Shown here: positions 8,834-18,071 of the stretch, in pieces
Layout: each line of letters begins with the position of its first letter
How positions within the stretch are numbered: the first letter of the stretch is position 1
Source: Rhodospirillales bacterium
GTDB lineage: Bacteria > Pseudomonadota > Alphaproteobacteria > Micavibrionales > Micavibrionaceae
Direction of reading: 5' to 3'
Length of the DNA stretch: 64,000 nucleotides
NCBI GenBank assembly: GCA_020638155.1
Contig: JACKJB010000001.1
Location: 682,001 to 746,000 of the forward strand
Position numbers and translations under genes: made by a program
The notes under the pieces: model-generated
Database searches by the model: none
Told to the model about the DNA's origin: nothing
What the model saw: the letters and a program-made list of their open reading frames with translations, nothing else

Positions 8834-9685
8834 ATGAGCCACCAGGGCACCAAAGACCGCCGTAAAACGATCCGGGATATTCTTGCTTTAAAAGGGCAGA
8901 CGCCAATTGTCTGCCTGACGGCCTATAGCGCGCCGATGGCGCGGGCCGCGGATGAAGTGTGCGATATTGTCCTGGTTGGTGATAGCCTGGGGATGGTCCT
9001 GTACGGTATGGACAGTACGGTGCCGGTTACACTTGACATGATGATGCATCACGGACGCGCCGTTTCCCGGGCTACAGAAAAGGCGCTTATCGTTGTAGAC
9101 CTTCCGTTTGGGGCGTATCAGGAAAGCGGTGCACAGGCGTTTCGGAGCGCGGCTTATCTTATGAAGGAAACCGGTGCGCAGGCGGTTAAGCTGGAAGGCG
9201 GGCTGGAGATGACGGAAACAGTCGCATTCATGACGGCGCGGGGCATCCCTGTGATGGGGCATATCGGCCTGCAGCCGCAATCCGTCCATGCGGCAGGCGG
9301 TTATAAAGTCGTGGGACGCAGCGAGGAAGAGCGCAGCCGGATCATGACGGAAGCGCTGGCGCTGCAAACGGCCGGGGCTTTTGCGATCGTGATGGAGTGC
9401 GTTGACCCGGATCTGGCGGATCATGTGACCCAAAAACTGCATATCCCGACGATTGGGATCGGCGCTTCAGCCGGCTGTGACGGTCAAATTCTGGTTAGTG
9501 AGGATATGACCGGCCTGTCGGGGACGCGTGCGCCTAAATTCGTCAAGCCATATGCGGCCCTGGATCAGCAGGTGCGGGATGCTGTGACGCAATATGCGGA
9601 AGAGGTCCGGAGCCGGGTTTTCCCTGCCGAAGAGCACGTTTACAGGTCTTCGGACGCGCAGAAAAAAATAAAAATTCTGAAGTAA
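8834..9685 (+). CDS. panB: 3-methyl-2-oxobutanoate hydroxymethyltransferase
   Basis: Ketopantoate hydroxymethyltransferase of 283 residues, first step of pantothenate and coenzyme A synthesis, using methylene-tetrahydrofolate and alpha-ketoisovalerate. Diagnostic segments are LTAYSAPMARAAD, VLVGDSLGMVLYG (metal and substrate site), AVKLEGG, and GIPVMGHIGLQPQSVHAAGG. The Glu of AIVMECV is the catalytic region. ATG with GGGAGG upstream; the gene is close behind nusB and likely cotranscribed. No panC is in the window. Confidence 0.96.
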   Translation: MSHQGTKDRRKTIRDILALKGQTPIVCLTAYSAPMARAADEVCDIVLVGDSLGMVLYGMDSTVPVTLDMMMHHGRAVSRATEKALIVVDLPFGAYQESGAQAFRSAAYLMKETGAQAVKLEGGLEMTETVAFMTARGIPVMGHIGLQPQSVHAAGGYKVVGRSEEERSRIMTEALALQTAGAFAIVMECVDPDLADHVTQKLHIPTIGIGASAGCDGQILVSEDMTGLSGTRAPKFVKPYAALDQQVRDAVTQYAEEVRSRVFPAEEHVYRSSDAQKKIKILK

Positions 9686-9873
9686 AATTTCTGTTTCGGG
9701 GCGTATGTCTAACCCGCTGATTCTACATTAGAAAATATTTATATTAGATCATCTTGATATATTTATATCTAAATTTAGCTAAAATTTTTAGTTAACCTAA
9801 CCTTAAATTAAACATAGTGCCCTATTCTGAAGAGAGTAGACGGGTTCACTTGTATCTCTGGTAGGGCATTTCG

Positions 9874-10362
9874 ATGAGATTAATCGTATTAGCATTATTG
9901 GCTATTGTGATTTTCGCCGGCGGTGGCGCGGGTGCCTATTTCTATTTCAAGCAGCCTGCCGAAGCCTCTATCGGCGATACCGACGATCATAAGGCCGCCA
10001 AAGAAGCCAAGCACGAAAAAGGTGACGGGCATGGCGGCGGCGGTCACGAATTCGTCGAGCTTGATCCGCTGATTCTTCCGATCGTCGATAGCAATGGGGT
10101 TAGCCAGATTGTCAGTCTTGTCGTCGTAATCGAAGTTGATGGCGGTAAGAACCGCGAGAAAGTCCAGAAACTGCAACCACGCCTGAAAGATGCGTACATC
10201 CAGGAGCTTTATGGGGTCCTGAACCGTCATGCGGCCCTGAAAGGCGGCGTGATCCAGGTGGGCATGATTAAAGCGAAGCTTGCGGAAATCAGCGACCGGG
10301 TCATGGGCGATGATGTGGTGGAAGATGTCCTGCTGCAGGTTGTCCAGCAACGTCCTATTTAA
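9874..10362 (+). CDS. FliL-like single-span membrane protein
   Basis: Protein of 162 residues: one N-terminal transmembrane segment (residues 2-25), a His/Gly/Lys-rich linker (about 38-60), then a periplasmic domain. The order of the domain (LDPLILPIVD, then VSLVVVIEVD, then PRLKDAYIQELYG, ending VLLQVVQQRPI) resembles FliL, the flagellar stator-associated protein. It stands alone between panB and hppA, away from flagellar genes, so it may be a FliL paralogue. Its 188-base upstream region is very AT-rich. A hairpin terminator follows. Confidence 0.65.
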   Translation: MRLIVLALLAIVIFAGGGAGAYFYFKQPAEASIGDTDDHKAAKEAKHEKGDGHGGGGHEFVELDPLILPIVDSNGVSQIVSLVVVIEVDGGKNREKVQKLQPRLKDAYIQELYGVLNRHAALKGGVIQVGMIKAKLAEISDRVMGDDVVEDVLLQVVQQRPI

Positions 10363-10392
10363 TTACGGTCTGTTGATTTAGATATTGATCGG

Positions 10393-10417
10393 CGTCGCCT
10401 TTTCGAGCGGCGTTTTT
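10393..10417 (+). terminator. intrinsic terminator after the FliL-like gene
   Basis: CGTCGC (10393-10398) pairs with GCGGCG (10407-10412) with one G-T pair and an 8-base loop, followed by TTTTTG. It lies 31 bases after the stop codon. Confidence 0.7.
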
Positions 10418-10566
10418 GTTTTTATCCCTAAATCTTTCTGTTTTTTGCCAAAAAACTTGGAAAACAGTAATAAACGCACTTGCTTTAGCGGGCATAATTG
10501 TGCATTTTCAAGCAACTTTTGAAAGAGTAAATTTCCCAATCAAAACAAGGAAACAAGAGGGAAGCG

Positions 10567-12669
10567 ATGATTGAAATTAACCTTATGATTTTATGTGCCG
10601 GTGTGCTGGCATTGATTTACGGGCAGTACGCTACCCGTAAAGTAATGGCATACGATACCGGAACGGAACGGATGCAGGAAATTGCTGCAGCTATTCAGGA
10701 AGGCGCTATGGCTTACCTGAACCGTCAATATACAGCTATCAGTATTGTCGGTGTGGTTGTTGCGCTGCTGCTGACGATGCTGCTCGGCATGCATGTCGGG
10801 GCCGGTTTTGTGATCGGTGCCGCGCTGTCCGGGATTGCCGGTTATATCGGCATGAACGTGTCAGTGCGCGCTAACGTCCGGACGACCCAGGCGGCAAGAA
10901 CCGGTTTGGCCGAAGCGCTTGATGTTGCTTTCAAGTCCGGCGCGATTACCGGGATGCTGGTTGTCGGGCTTGGTCTTTTGGGTGTCGGCGGTTACTACAT
11001 GATCCTTGATTATATGGATCTTGATGTCCGCACGATCCTTGAAGGTCTGGTCGGACTTGGCTTTGGCGCATCGCTGATCTCTATTTTCGCCCGTCTTGGC
11101 GGCGGCATCTTTACTAAGGGTGCTGACGTTGGCGGCGATATGGTTGGTAAAGTCGAAGCCGGTATCCCGGAAGACGATCCGCGCAACCCGGCAACGATCG
11201 CCGATAACGTTGGTGACAACGTTGGTGACTGTGCCGGTATGGCTGCCGATCTGTTCGAGACTTATGCCGTGACCGTTGTGGCGACGATGTTGATCGCGTC
11301 CAGCACGTTTGCGCCTGAGGCTCTGATGCCGATGATGATGCTGCCGTTGATGATCGGTGCGCTTTGCATTCTGGCATCTGTTGGCGGCACGTTCTTCGTT
11401 CGTCTCGAAAAAGACAGCACGGACATTATGCGGGCCCTTTATAAAGGCTTTATCGCCAGTGCGTTGTTTGCCGGTATTATGATCGCCATGATGCTTGCGA
11501 ACTTTAATGTGTACACGCCGATCCCGCTTGCGGACGGTGCCGGTTACATTAACTGTGTTAAAATCTTCTGGTGCGTACTGACCGGCCTTGGTGTTACCGG
11601 GCTGATCGTCTGGATCACCGAATATTACACAGGCACGAACTACCGTCCGGTTAAAGAAGTCGCGAAAGCATCTGAAACGGGTCATGGTACAAACGTGATC
11701 CAGGGGCTTGCGATTTCTATGGAATCGACGGCTCTGCCGGTGATCGTGATCTGCGGCGGTATTTTCTTCGCTTATGCCCAGTGCGGTCTGTACGGGATTG
11801 CCATTGCAGCAACGACCATGCTGTCCCTCGCCGGGATGGTTGTGGCGCTTGACGCATACGGCCCGGTCACGGACAACGCCGGTGGTATTGCCGAGATGGC
11901 CGACCTGCCGAAGAAAGTCCGTGCGACGACCGATGCTCTGGATGCTGTCGGGAACACGACCAAGGCTGTGACCAAAGGGTACGCGATCGGTTCCGCCGGT
12001 CTGGCTGCCTTGGTTCTGTTTGCCGCTTATACAGAAGAGATCAAGCACTATCTGCCGGATCTGGCCGGGGTAACTTTCCCGCTGCAGGATCCGTTCGTTG
12101 TGATTGGTCTGTTTATTGGCGGTATGCTGCCTTATCTGTTTGCTTCGATGTCTATGATGGCTGTGGGCCGCGCTGCACAAAGTGTTGTGGTTGAAGTCCG
12201 CCGTCAGTTCAAAGAGATCAAGGGCATCATGGAAGGCAAAGCGAAGCCGGAATACGGTAAAGCCGTTGACCTTCTGACCCGCGCGGCGATTAAGGAGATG
12301 ATCCTGCCGTCACTGCTGCCGATTTTGGCACCGGTGGTTCTGTTTGGCGCTGTTTGGGCCGTAAGCGGCAGTCTGATGCCGGCCTTCCAGGCCTTGGGCG
12401 GGATGCTGCTCGGGACGATCGTTACGGGTCTGTTCGTTGCGATCTCAATGACCTCCGGTGGCGGTTGCTGGGATAACGCAAAGAAACTGATCGAAGACGG
12501 CAATTTCGGCGGCAAAGGCTCTGAAGCCCATAAAGCTGCTGTAACCGGTGACACGGTTGGTGACCCGTACAAGGACACCGCCGGACCCGCCGTGAACCCG
12601 CTGATTAAGATCACGAATATCGTGGCGATCCTGCTGGTTGCGATTGTTGCCAAGTTCGTGGTTGGCTAA
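10567..12669 (+). CDS. hppA: K+-independent proton-translocating pyrophosphatase
   Basis: Membrane-bound H+-pyrophosphatase of 700 residues with about 16 transmembrane segments. It couples pyrophosphate hydrolysis to proton export across the inner membrane. The pyrophosphate site is near residues 178-215 (GGGIFTKGADVGGDMVGKVE, then DNVGDNVGDCAGM). The second acidic cluster is near the C-terminus (DTVGDPYKDTAGPAVNP). GNTTKAVTKG puts Lys at 466 and Thr at 469, the signature of the potassium-independent subclass; K+-dependent enzymes have Ala there. ATG with AGAGGGAAG upstream. Monocistronic, closed by a strong terminator. Confidence 0.96.
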   Translation: MIEINLMILCAGVLALIYGQYATRKVMAYDTGTERMQEIAAAIQEGAMAYLNRQYTAISIVGVVVALLLTMLLGMHVGAGFVIGAALSGIAGYIGMNVSVRANVRTTQAARTGLAEALDVAFKSGAITGMLVVGLGLLGVGGYYMILDYMDLDVRTILEGLVGLGFGASLISIFARLGGGIFTKGADVGGDMVGKVEAGIPEDDPRNPATIADNVGDNVGDCAGMAADLFETYAVTVVATMLIASSTFAPEALMPMMMLPLMIGALCILASVGGTFFVRLEKDSTDIMRALYKGFIASALFAGIMIAMMLANFNVYTPIPLADGAGYINCVKIFWCVLTGLGVTGLIVWITEYYTGTNYRPVKEVAKASETGHGTNVIQGLAISMESTALPVIVICGGIFFAYAQCGLYGIAIAATTMLSLAGMVVALDAYGPVTDNAGGIAEMADLPKKVRATTDALDAVGNTTKAVTKGYAIGSAGLAALVLFAAYTEEIKHYLPDLAGVTFPLQDPFVVIGLFIGGMLPYLFASMSMMAVGRAAQSVVVEVRRQFKEIKGIMEGKAKPEYGKAVDLLTRAAIKEMILPSLLPILAPVVLFGAVWAVSGSLMPAFQALGGMLLGTIVTGLFVAISMTSGGGCWDNAKKLIEDGNFGGKGSEAHKAAVTGDTVGDPYKDTAGPAVNPLIKITNIVAILLVAIVAKFVVG

Positions 12670-12694
12670 GCCTTAAGGCGATAACCGGAATAAC

Positions 12695-12723
12695 AAAAGC
12701 CCCGCTTTGGCGGGGCTTTTTTT
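12695..12723 (+). terminator. intrinsic terminator after hppA
   Basis: AAAAGCCCCGC pairs perfectly with GCGGGGCTTTT around a TTTG loop, followed by a T run. The A/T symmetry means it may also terminate the convergent bamE transcript. Confidence 0.93.
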
Positions 12724-12766
12724 GTGTGGCTTTTTGTATCCGGGATAAAAAGAAAAACGCGCAGAC

Positions 12767-13219
12767 TTATTCCGGCGCTTCTTCCTTGTTGAACTTGCCA
12801 AGGTTACCCAGTAACTGCTGCATGACCGTGACGTCGTTGCCCGTGGTCGGGGTTTTGCGGCGGACGTAAGGCAGCTCGACGCGGTCGTTATCGACATCCT
12901 TGATTTCCTGGACGACGCCTTCTTCATCAAAGAAGACGACCACGACGCGCTCATCCACCACTTTGGGGTCGAGGATGCCGCGCTTTTCGGTTTCCTGGCC
13001 GAGATAGTACCAGATGCTGTCATCAAAGGTTGCTTTGGTCGTCGGAGAGCCGAGCTTGCGCAGGACGTCGCTGCGCGTATCTTTGCCGGCGACGACTTCT
13101 TCGACCTGGTAATCCTCCAGCATGTTCCCCCGGATGGTATGGGTCGGGGTGCAGCCCGTCATAAAGGAGGCTGCGAGCGCTGTGCAGGCAATCCATCTGA
13201 AGTTTTTCATGGTAATCAT
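12767..13219 (-). CDS. bamE: outer membrane assembly lipoprotein BamE
   Basis: SmpA/OmlA family lipoprotein of 150 residues, a component of the BAM complex that inserts outer membrane beta-barrel proteins. The signal peptide ends in the lipobox SFMTGC, with lipidated Cys at residue 23. The conserved core is DVLRKLGSP(T)T...WYYLGQ, followed by VVVFFDEEGVVQEI. The start could also be the Met at residue 4 (13210). It is divergent from the ubiquinol-cytochrome c chaperone gene, an arrangement common in alphaproteobacteria. Confidence 0.9.
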   Translation of the reverse strand: MITMKNFRWIACTALAASFMTGCTPTHTIRGNMLEDYQVEEVVAGKDTRSDVLRKLGSPTTKATFDDSIWYYLGQETEKRGILDPKVVDERVVVVFFDEEGVVQEIKDVDNDRVELPYVRRKTPTTGNDVTVMQQLLGNLGKFNKEEAPE

Positions 13220-13302
13220 CTTTCAAACCGTGTTATATCGCTTCTTGGCCTGTATACCCTGTATAGAGCCTTTAAATCAATCAATAGCAAAGATTTGTAT
13301 AC

Positions 13303-13884
13303 ATGTTTGCATTATTCAAGGGAAAAAGAGCGGAATTACACGCGGCACACGCGCTTTATTGCGCAATCGTCGCGCAGGCGCGCCAGCCCGTGTTTTACGA
13401 GCGCTGCGGGGTGCCTGACAGTGTGGATGGCCGCTTTGACATGATTTGCCTGCATGTGTTCCTGGTGATGGAGCGTTTGCTGGGTGAAGGGCGGCAGGGG
13501 AAAATTCTGGCGCAAAAGCTGTTTGATACGATGTTCCGGGATATGGAGCGCAATCTGCGTGAGATCGGGGTTGGCGATCTAAGCCTGCCCAAGCATGTCA
13601 AACGGATGATGAAGGGGTTTAACGGCCGGGCGAGCGCGTATCATCAGGCTTTAAAGAGCGGGGCCCTGGATGAGGTTCTGCGCCGCAACCTGTATGGCAC
13701 GGTGAAACAGCCGGATGAAGGCCATATCGCGGCGATGACACAGTATATCGATGACAATGCGGCCCTGCTGGCACGTCAATCTTATGCGTTGATTGCGGCG
13801 GGGCAGGTTGAATTTGCGCCTTTCACCGGGCAGAAAGATGAGAGTGATGACAAGCGAAACGCTGAATCCCGAATGGTCGCATAA
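13303..13884 (+). CDS. ubiquinol-cytochrome c chaperone (CBP3/UQCC1-like)
   Basis: Alpha-helical protein of 193 residues of the family that assists assembly of cytochrome b in the bc1 complex. Recognisable segments are AIVAQARQPVFYERCGVPDSVDGRFDM split by residue variation, HVFLVMERLL, and DMERNLREIGVGDLSLPKHVKRM (the conserved DxNLREMGVGDLxVPKxM signature). It overlaps the next gene by 38 bases, which suggests translational coupling. It heads the conserved alphaproteobacterial block running to the MerR regulator. Confidence 0.87.
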   Translation: MFALFKGKRAELHAAHALYCAIVAQARQPVFYERCGVPDSVDGRFDMICLHVFLVMERLLGEGRQGKILAQKLFDTMFRDMERNLREIGVGDLSLPKHVKRMMKGFNGRASAYHQALKSGALDEVLRRNLYGTVKQPDEGHIAAMTQYIDDNAALLARQSYALIAAGQVEFAPFTGQKDESDDKRNAESRMVA

Positions 13885-14446
13885 AGTTGACGCCGATGAT
13901 ATCGGCAAGACCCCGATCCGCACCACGATTTCCGCATCACCGCAGGAGCGTAAAGATCTCGCTCGCCGCCTTGGGGTTGATTCTGTTGAGTTTTTAGAAG
14001 CGCGTCTGGTCATGGAACGGGTCTCCGGTAACCGGGTCATTCATATTGAAGGCAATTTTGCCGTGCGCCTGACCCAAAGCTGTGTTGTGACGCTGGAACC
14101 GATTGTCCAGGAGATTGAAGGTCCCGTGGAAGGGTGGTATGCGAACGCAGACAGCGCGGTATCGCTGGTACGGGCGCGGCATGAGAAAAAGAGCCGCAGC
14201 AACGATGCCGAGATCGAGATGCTGGATGAAAAAGACGACCCGGAGCCTCTGGTAGACGGGCAGATCGATCTGGGGGAACTGGTGACACAATATGTGTCGT
14301 TATCGGTTGATCCGTATCCGCATCAGGAAGGCGTTACTTATGAAGAGCTGGAAAAGGCCAAGGGCAAGGCTGCGGAGAACCCGGTACGCCAGAATCCTTT
14401 TGCGGCGCTGAAAGACTGGAAAGTCGGTAAAAATAAAGAAAATTAG
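13847..14446 (+). CDS. DUF177 (YceD) family protein
   Basis: Protein of about 199 residues of the YceD/DUF177 family, found upstream of rpmF in most bacteria and linked to 23S rRNA or L32 biogenesis. It shows the expected C-terminal region IDLGELVTQYVSLSVDPYPHQEG and the ending NPFAALKDWK. A Cys is kept in LTQSCVVTLEPIVQEIEG. The start is unclear: ATG 13847 or 13838, both inside the upstream gene. It lies 67 bases before rpmF. Confidence 0.88.
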   Translation: MTSETLNPEWSHKVDADDIGKTPIRTTISASPQERKDLARRLGVDSVEFLEARLVMERVSGNRVIHIEGNFAVRLTQSCVVTLEPIVQEIEGPVEGWYANADSAVSLVRARHEKKSRSNDAEIEMLDEKDDPEPLVDGQIDLGELVTQYVSLSVDPYPHQEGVTYEELEKAKGKAAENPVRQNPFAALKDWKVGKNKEN

Positions 14447-14513
14447 AAAAAAACCTTGCGTGTACGGGGATTTTGGGCTATCAAGCCCTCTCGGAATTTA
14501 AAGGATTAGAACA

Positions 14514-14693
14514 ATGGCTGTTCCAAAGAGAAAAACATCAAAAGCAAGACGCGACCAGCGTCGTTCGCATCATGCGCTGAAAGCCGAGAACTGGGTTGAA
14601 GACCAGAACACGGGCGAAGCCGTACGCCGTCACCACGTTGACCTGAAAACAGGCATGTACCGTGGTCGTCAGGTGCTTGAAGAGCGCGATTAA
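14514..14693 (+). CDS. rpmF: 50S ribosomal protein L32
   Basis: Small basic ribosomal protein of 59 residues beginning MAVPKRKTSKARRDQRRSHH, the universal L32 start, and ending in a YRGRQVLEERD tail usual for alphaproteobacteria. AAAGGA lies upstream of the ATG. The zinc-binding cysteines of some L32 proteins are absent. Located between DUF177 and plsX as in many genomes. Confidence 0.95.
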   Translation: MAVPKRKTSKARRDQRRSHHALKAENWVEDQNTGEAVRRHHVDLKTGMYRGRQVLEERD

Positions 14694-14717
14694 ACAACAC
14701 GATTGACATTTATTGTC

Positions 14718-14770
14718 TGCGCTGCAACTTTTGTGACCTGATAATTAGGCTAACAGAAGTTCGCAGCGCA
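14718..14770 (+). promoter_or_regulatory. long hairpin in the rpmF-plsX spacer
   Basis: TGCGCTGC-AACTT (14718-14730) pairs with AAGTT-C-GCAGCGCA (14757-14770) with a single bulged C. This gives a 13-bp stem with a ~26-base apical loop, ending 14 bases before the plsX start. It has no T tract, so it is more likely a processing or leader structure than a terminator. Confidence 0.45.
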
Positions 14771-14784
14771 AAGTTTATGTACTC

Positions 14785-15858
14785 ATGACCAATCAGCAAA
14801 CCATTGCCCTGGACGCTATGGGCGGAGATTTCGGCCCTGACGTCGTCGTGCCCGCTGCTGGGCTGGCCTTGCGGGAGCGCGGGGCGGGGCTGCGGTTTAT
14901 ATTTTTCGGTGATGAGGCGCGGATCGGACCTTTGCTTGCGGCCGATCCGGCGCTCAATGCCGTGTCTTCGATTCACCATACCGACAAGATGATCGCCAAT
15001 GATGAAAAGCCGTCCGCTGCGTTGCGGTCAGGGAAAGAGTCCAGCATGCGGCTGGCGATTGATGCGGTGAAGGCCGGGGATGCGGATAGCGTGGTGTCTG
15101 CCGGGAACACCGGGGCGTTGATGGCAACGGCCAAGCTGGTGCTAAAATGCCTGCCGGGGATTAACCGTCCGGCGATTGCCAGTGTGTTCCCGACAACGCA
15201 CGGTGACACGGTGATGTTGGATCTTGGTGCGAATTTGACCTGCGATGCGGCGATTTTGAGCCAGTTTGCGGTTCTTGGCGCGGTCTATGCCAAGACGGTG
15301 GCCGGCGTGGAAAAGCCGACGGTGGGGCTGCTGAATATCGGGTCCGAAGACGTTAAAGGGCCGGATCAGTTACGCGAAGCGGCGGCGATTCTTTCGACGG
15401 TTGAGTTTCCAGGGGAGTTCTATGGATTCGTTGAAGGCAACGATATTACCAAGGGCACCGTGAATGTTGTGGTCACTGACGGGTTTACCGGGAATGTCGC
15501 CTTGAAGGTGGCCGAAGGGGTCGGGCAGATGACCGGGCATTTTTTAAAAGAAGCCTTCATGTCCTCACTTTTTGCCAAGCTGGGGGCTGCTCTGGCTTCG
15601 GGGGCGCTCAAGCGCCTGAAAAAGCGGGTCGATCCGCGCTTTTATAATGGCGGGATGTTCCTCGGGCTTGACGGGATTTGCGTTAAAAGCCACGGGGGGA
15701 TGGATACATACGGGTTTTCGCGGGCGATATTGGTGGCTGCCGACCTTGTCGAGCAGGGCTATAACAAGAAAGTGGCCCATGAAATTGCCCAGCTGATGGC
15801 ACAGGAAAGCCAGCTGGCGCACGAAAACGGTAAAACAGAGGAAACTGCGCCATCATGA
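14785..15858 (+). CDS. plsX: phosphate acyltransferase PlsX
   Basis: Enzyme of 357 residues making acyl-phosphate from acyl-ACP for phospholipid synthesis. It opens with IALDAMGGDFGPDVVVPAA. The segments SSMRLAIDAVKAGDADSVVSAGNTGALMA (split) and DGFTGNVALKVAEG are diagnostic, as is the GGMFLGLDGICVKSHG segment near the end. Its last codons overlap the fabH start by 4 bases (ATGA), so the two are translationally coupled. Confidence 0.96.
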   Translation: MTNQQTIALDAMGGDFGPDVVVPAAGLALRERGAGLRFIFFGDEARIGPLLAADPALNAVSSIHHTDKMIANDEKPSAALRSGKESSMRLAIDAVKAGDADSVVSAGNTGALMATAKLVLKCLPGINRPAIASVFPTTHGDTVMLDLGANLTCDAAILSQFAVLGAVYAKTVAGVEKPTVGLLNIGSEDVKGPDQLREAAAILSTVEFPGEFYGFVEGNDITKGTVNVVVTDGFTGNVALKVAEGVGQMTGHFLKEAFMSSLFAKLGAALASGALKRLKKRVDPRFYNGGMFLGLDGICVKSHGGMDTYGFSRAILVAADLVEQGYNKKVAHEIAQLMAQESQLAHENGKTEETAPS

Positions 15859-16832
15859 CAATCCGCAGCGTTATACGGTCCACCGGCGCGTATCTGCCGG
15901 AACGGGTCATGACCAACCAGGATCTGGAAAAGATCGTCGATACGTCCGATGAATGGATCACGCAGCGCTCCGGCATCCGGGAGCGCCGGATTGCGGCTGA
16001 GGGAGAGACTACGGCCGACATGGCGATTGCGGCAGGCAAAGCGGCCCTGGAACATGGCGGGCTGAGTGCGGCCGATATTGACGGGGTGATTGTCTGTACC
16101 TCGACCCCGAACCATACATTTCCGGCCGTTGCGGTCGATGTGCAGGCGGCGCTTGGGATTGCGCCCTGTCCGGCGTTTGATCTGCAGGCGGTTTGCTCCG
16201 GCTTTGTTTACGGGCTGAATGTCGCGAATATGTTCGTGCAGTCCGGGCAATGCAAGCGGCTGCTGCTGATCGGGGCGGAGAAGTTTTCCTCTATCCTGGA
16301 CTGGACCGACCGGACGACCTGTGTGCTGTTCGGTGACGGGGCAGGGGCGGTGGTGCTGGAAGCCGATGAAACCGGGCAGGGGACGCTTGATGACCGGGGA
16401 ATCTTGTTCTCCCGCCTGTATGCCGACGGGCGGCAGAAGGGTATTTTATATACCAGCGGCGGTCCGGCGACGACGCAGGATAGCGGCTATGTGGTCATGG
16501 AAGGCAAGGAAGTATTTCGCCATGCCGTCAGTAACATGGCCTCGATCGTTAGCGAAGTTCTTGAAGAAAATGACCTCTCACCGGACCGGATAGACTGGCT
16601 CATCCCGCATCAGGCCAATATCCGGATTATCGAAGGTACGGCCAAAAAGCTCGGGATGGGGATGGATAAGGTCGTTGTGACGGTAGATAGGCACGGCAAT
16701 ACCTCTGCGGCATCGATTCCGCTGGCGCTGAACGAGGCTGTGCGGGACGGGCGGATCCGGAAAGGGCAAATGGTCCTGTTCGAGGCTCTGGGGGCCGGTT
16801 TGACCTGGGGGGCCGTTCTGGCCCGTTTTTAG
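15855..16832 (+). CDS. fabH: beta-ketoacyl-ACP synthase III
   Basis: Initiating condensing enzyme of type II fatty acid synthesis, joining acetyl-CoA and malonyl-ACP; 325 residues. The catalytic triad is visible as C114 in LQAVCSGFVYG, H252 in IPHQANIRI and N282 in HGNTSAASIPLAL. SDEWITQRSGIRERR is the usual N-terminal motif. The start codon overlaps the plsX stop region. It is followed by a 156-base gap that holds an IHF-like sequence. Confidence 0.97.
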   Translation: MTIRSVIRSTGAYLPERVMTNQDLEKIVDTSDEWITQRSGIRERRIAAEGETTADMAIAAGKAALEHGGLSAADIDGVIVCTSTPNHTFPAVAVDVQAALGIAPCPAFDLQAVCSGFVYGLNVANMFVQSGQCKRLLLIGAEKFSSILDWTDRTTCVLFGDGAGAVVLEADETGQGTLDDRGILFSRLYADGRQKGILYTSGGPATTQDSGYVVMEGKEVFRHAVSNMASIVSEVLEENDLSPDRIDWLIPHQANIRIIEGTAKKLGMGMDKVVVTVDRHGNTSAASIPLALNEAVRDGRIRKGQMVLFEALGAGLTWGAVLARF

Positions 16833-16988
16833 GTGTTTTCCCTATCTTTTTTCCGTTTCCCCGTAAGAAACCCAAATTTAACAAAATCCTGTTACTCTTT
16901 GAATTGAATCAATTTTTTTCGGTTCTTAAGTTGACGAATGAACAGGCAGAAGGTAGTGTTCTAATATTCAGTTCAAATGAGGTGATCT

Positions 16989-17291
16989 ATGAGTGGTCGT
17001 ACAATAACCAGGGCCGACTTGGCCGAAGCGGTTTATGAGCAAGTTGGCTTGTCCCGGAATGAGTCCTCCGATCTGGTGGAAGCAGTCCTGGATGAGATGA
17101 TGAATGCGCTGATCCGTGAAGAGAACGTCAAAATCTCCTCATTTGGCAGTTTTTCCGTGCGCCAGAAGGGCGAGCGGGTGGGACGTAACCCCAAAACCGG
17201 CGTGGAAGTGCCTATCCTGCCGCGTAAGGTTCTGGTGTTCCGTGCGTCGCATGTCCTGAAAGACCGGATTAACGGCACTGCTGAAGAATAA
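16989..17291 (+). CDS. ihfA: integration host factor subunit alpha
   Basis: DNA-bending HU/IHF family protein of 100 residues. TITRADLAEAVYEQVGLSRNES, the SSFGSFSVRQKGERVGRNPKTG beta-arm and the PILPRKVLVFRAS tail match alphaproteobacterial IhfA. GAGGTGA lies just upstream of the ATG. The 5' region contains AATCAATTTTTTT (16907-16919), 12 of 13 matches to the IHF consensus, which would allow autoregulation; this is inference. It sits between fabH and a MerR regulator as in many alphaproteobacteria. Confidence 0.93.
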   Translation: MSGRTITRADLAEAVYEQVGLSRNESSDLVEAVLDEMMNALIREENVKISSFGSFSVRQKGERVGRNPKTGVEVPILPRKVLVFRASHVLKDRINGTAEE

Positions 17292-17352
17292 TAATAACAA
17301 TAAAAACGAAAAAAACTGCAGGGATGCAACTTAAGGGACTGGATTGAGAAAA

Positions 17353-17874
17353 ATGAGTACAGCACAAAAACCGCACGAAAATGGTGCGGAGCAGCAGACT
17401 GAACAAAAATCTGCGGAAACACATACCGTAAATGCCAAACCCAAGAAAGCGGCTTCGGCGTTCCGGACGATCAGCGAAGTGGCAGACGAACTTGACGTGC
17501 AGCAGCACGTCCTGCGCTTTTGGGAAACAAAATTCACGCAGGTTAAGCCGCTGAAACGCGGTGGCGGGCGCCGGTATTACCGTCCGGAAGATGTGGCGCT
17601 GCTGAAAAAAATCCACCATTTGCTTTACACCGAAGGCTACACGATCAAAGGCGTCCAAAAGCTTTTGAAGGGCCAGGGCAAGCAGCAGATCATTGCCGAT
17701 GACTTTATGCCCGATGTGGCAAACCAGTCTGCACCGGCTGCTGAACCTAAAGCTGCGCCGCAGAAAGAAGTCGTCGTCAAAGAAGGGCTGAGCGATAAGC
17801 AGCGTTCGATCCTGAATGCGATGCTCGGTGATCTCAAAGAATTGCGGGATATGCTGAAGGGCGAAGACCAGTAA
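17353..17874 (+). CDS. MerR-family transcriptional regulator
   Basis: Protein of about 173 residues with an N-terminal polar tail (1-35), a MerR winged-helix domain at about 36-105 (FRTISEVADELDVQQHVLRF then WETKF, PLKRGGGRRYYRPEDVALL) and a low-complexity Ala/Pro/Lys C-terminal half. The partner of ihfA at this locus in alphaproteobacteria has the same layout; target genes are unknown. I chose ATG 17353 over an in-frame TTG 9 bases upstream. The gene ends 53 bases before tRNA-Pro. Confidence 0.85.
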   Translation: MSTAQKPHENGAEQQTEQKSAETHTVNAKPKKAASAFRTISEVADELDVQQHVLRFWETKFTQVKPLKRGGGRRYYRPEDVALLKKIHHLLYTEGYTIKGVQKLLKGQGKQQIIADDFMPDVANQSAPAAEPKAAPQKEVVVKEGLSDKQRSILNAMLGDLKELRDMLKGEDQ

Positions 17875-17926
17875 GCCGCTTTAGTGTTTGCACCGTAATC
17901 CAAAATACGTTAAACACCTTCCTTAG

Positions 17927-18005
<79 letters not shown>

Positions 18006-18071
18006 TTAATCCTAAGTTAATCCAATGACTTAGCGGTTTCAAGTCCAATCAAAAATCTGTTGTCAAAACGA

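Noticed and set aside
10861..12180. Long - strand open frame (439 codons) opposite hppA
   Set aside because: It is antisense to a clearly conserved enzyme, with His/Arg/Gln-rich composition typical of a shadow frame.
13793..14446. Longer version of the DUF177 gene starting at 13793
   Set aside because: The extra N-terminal residues are Arg/Leu-rich, overlap the upstream gene deeply and are absent from the family.
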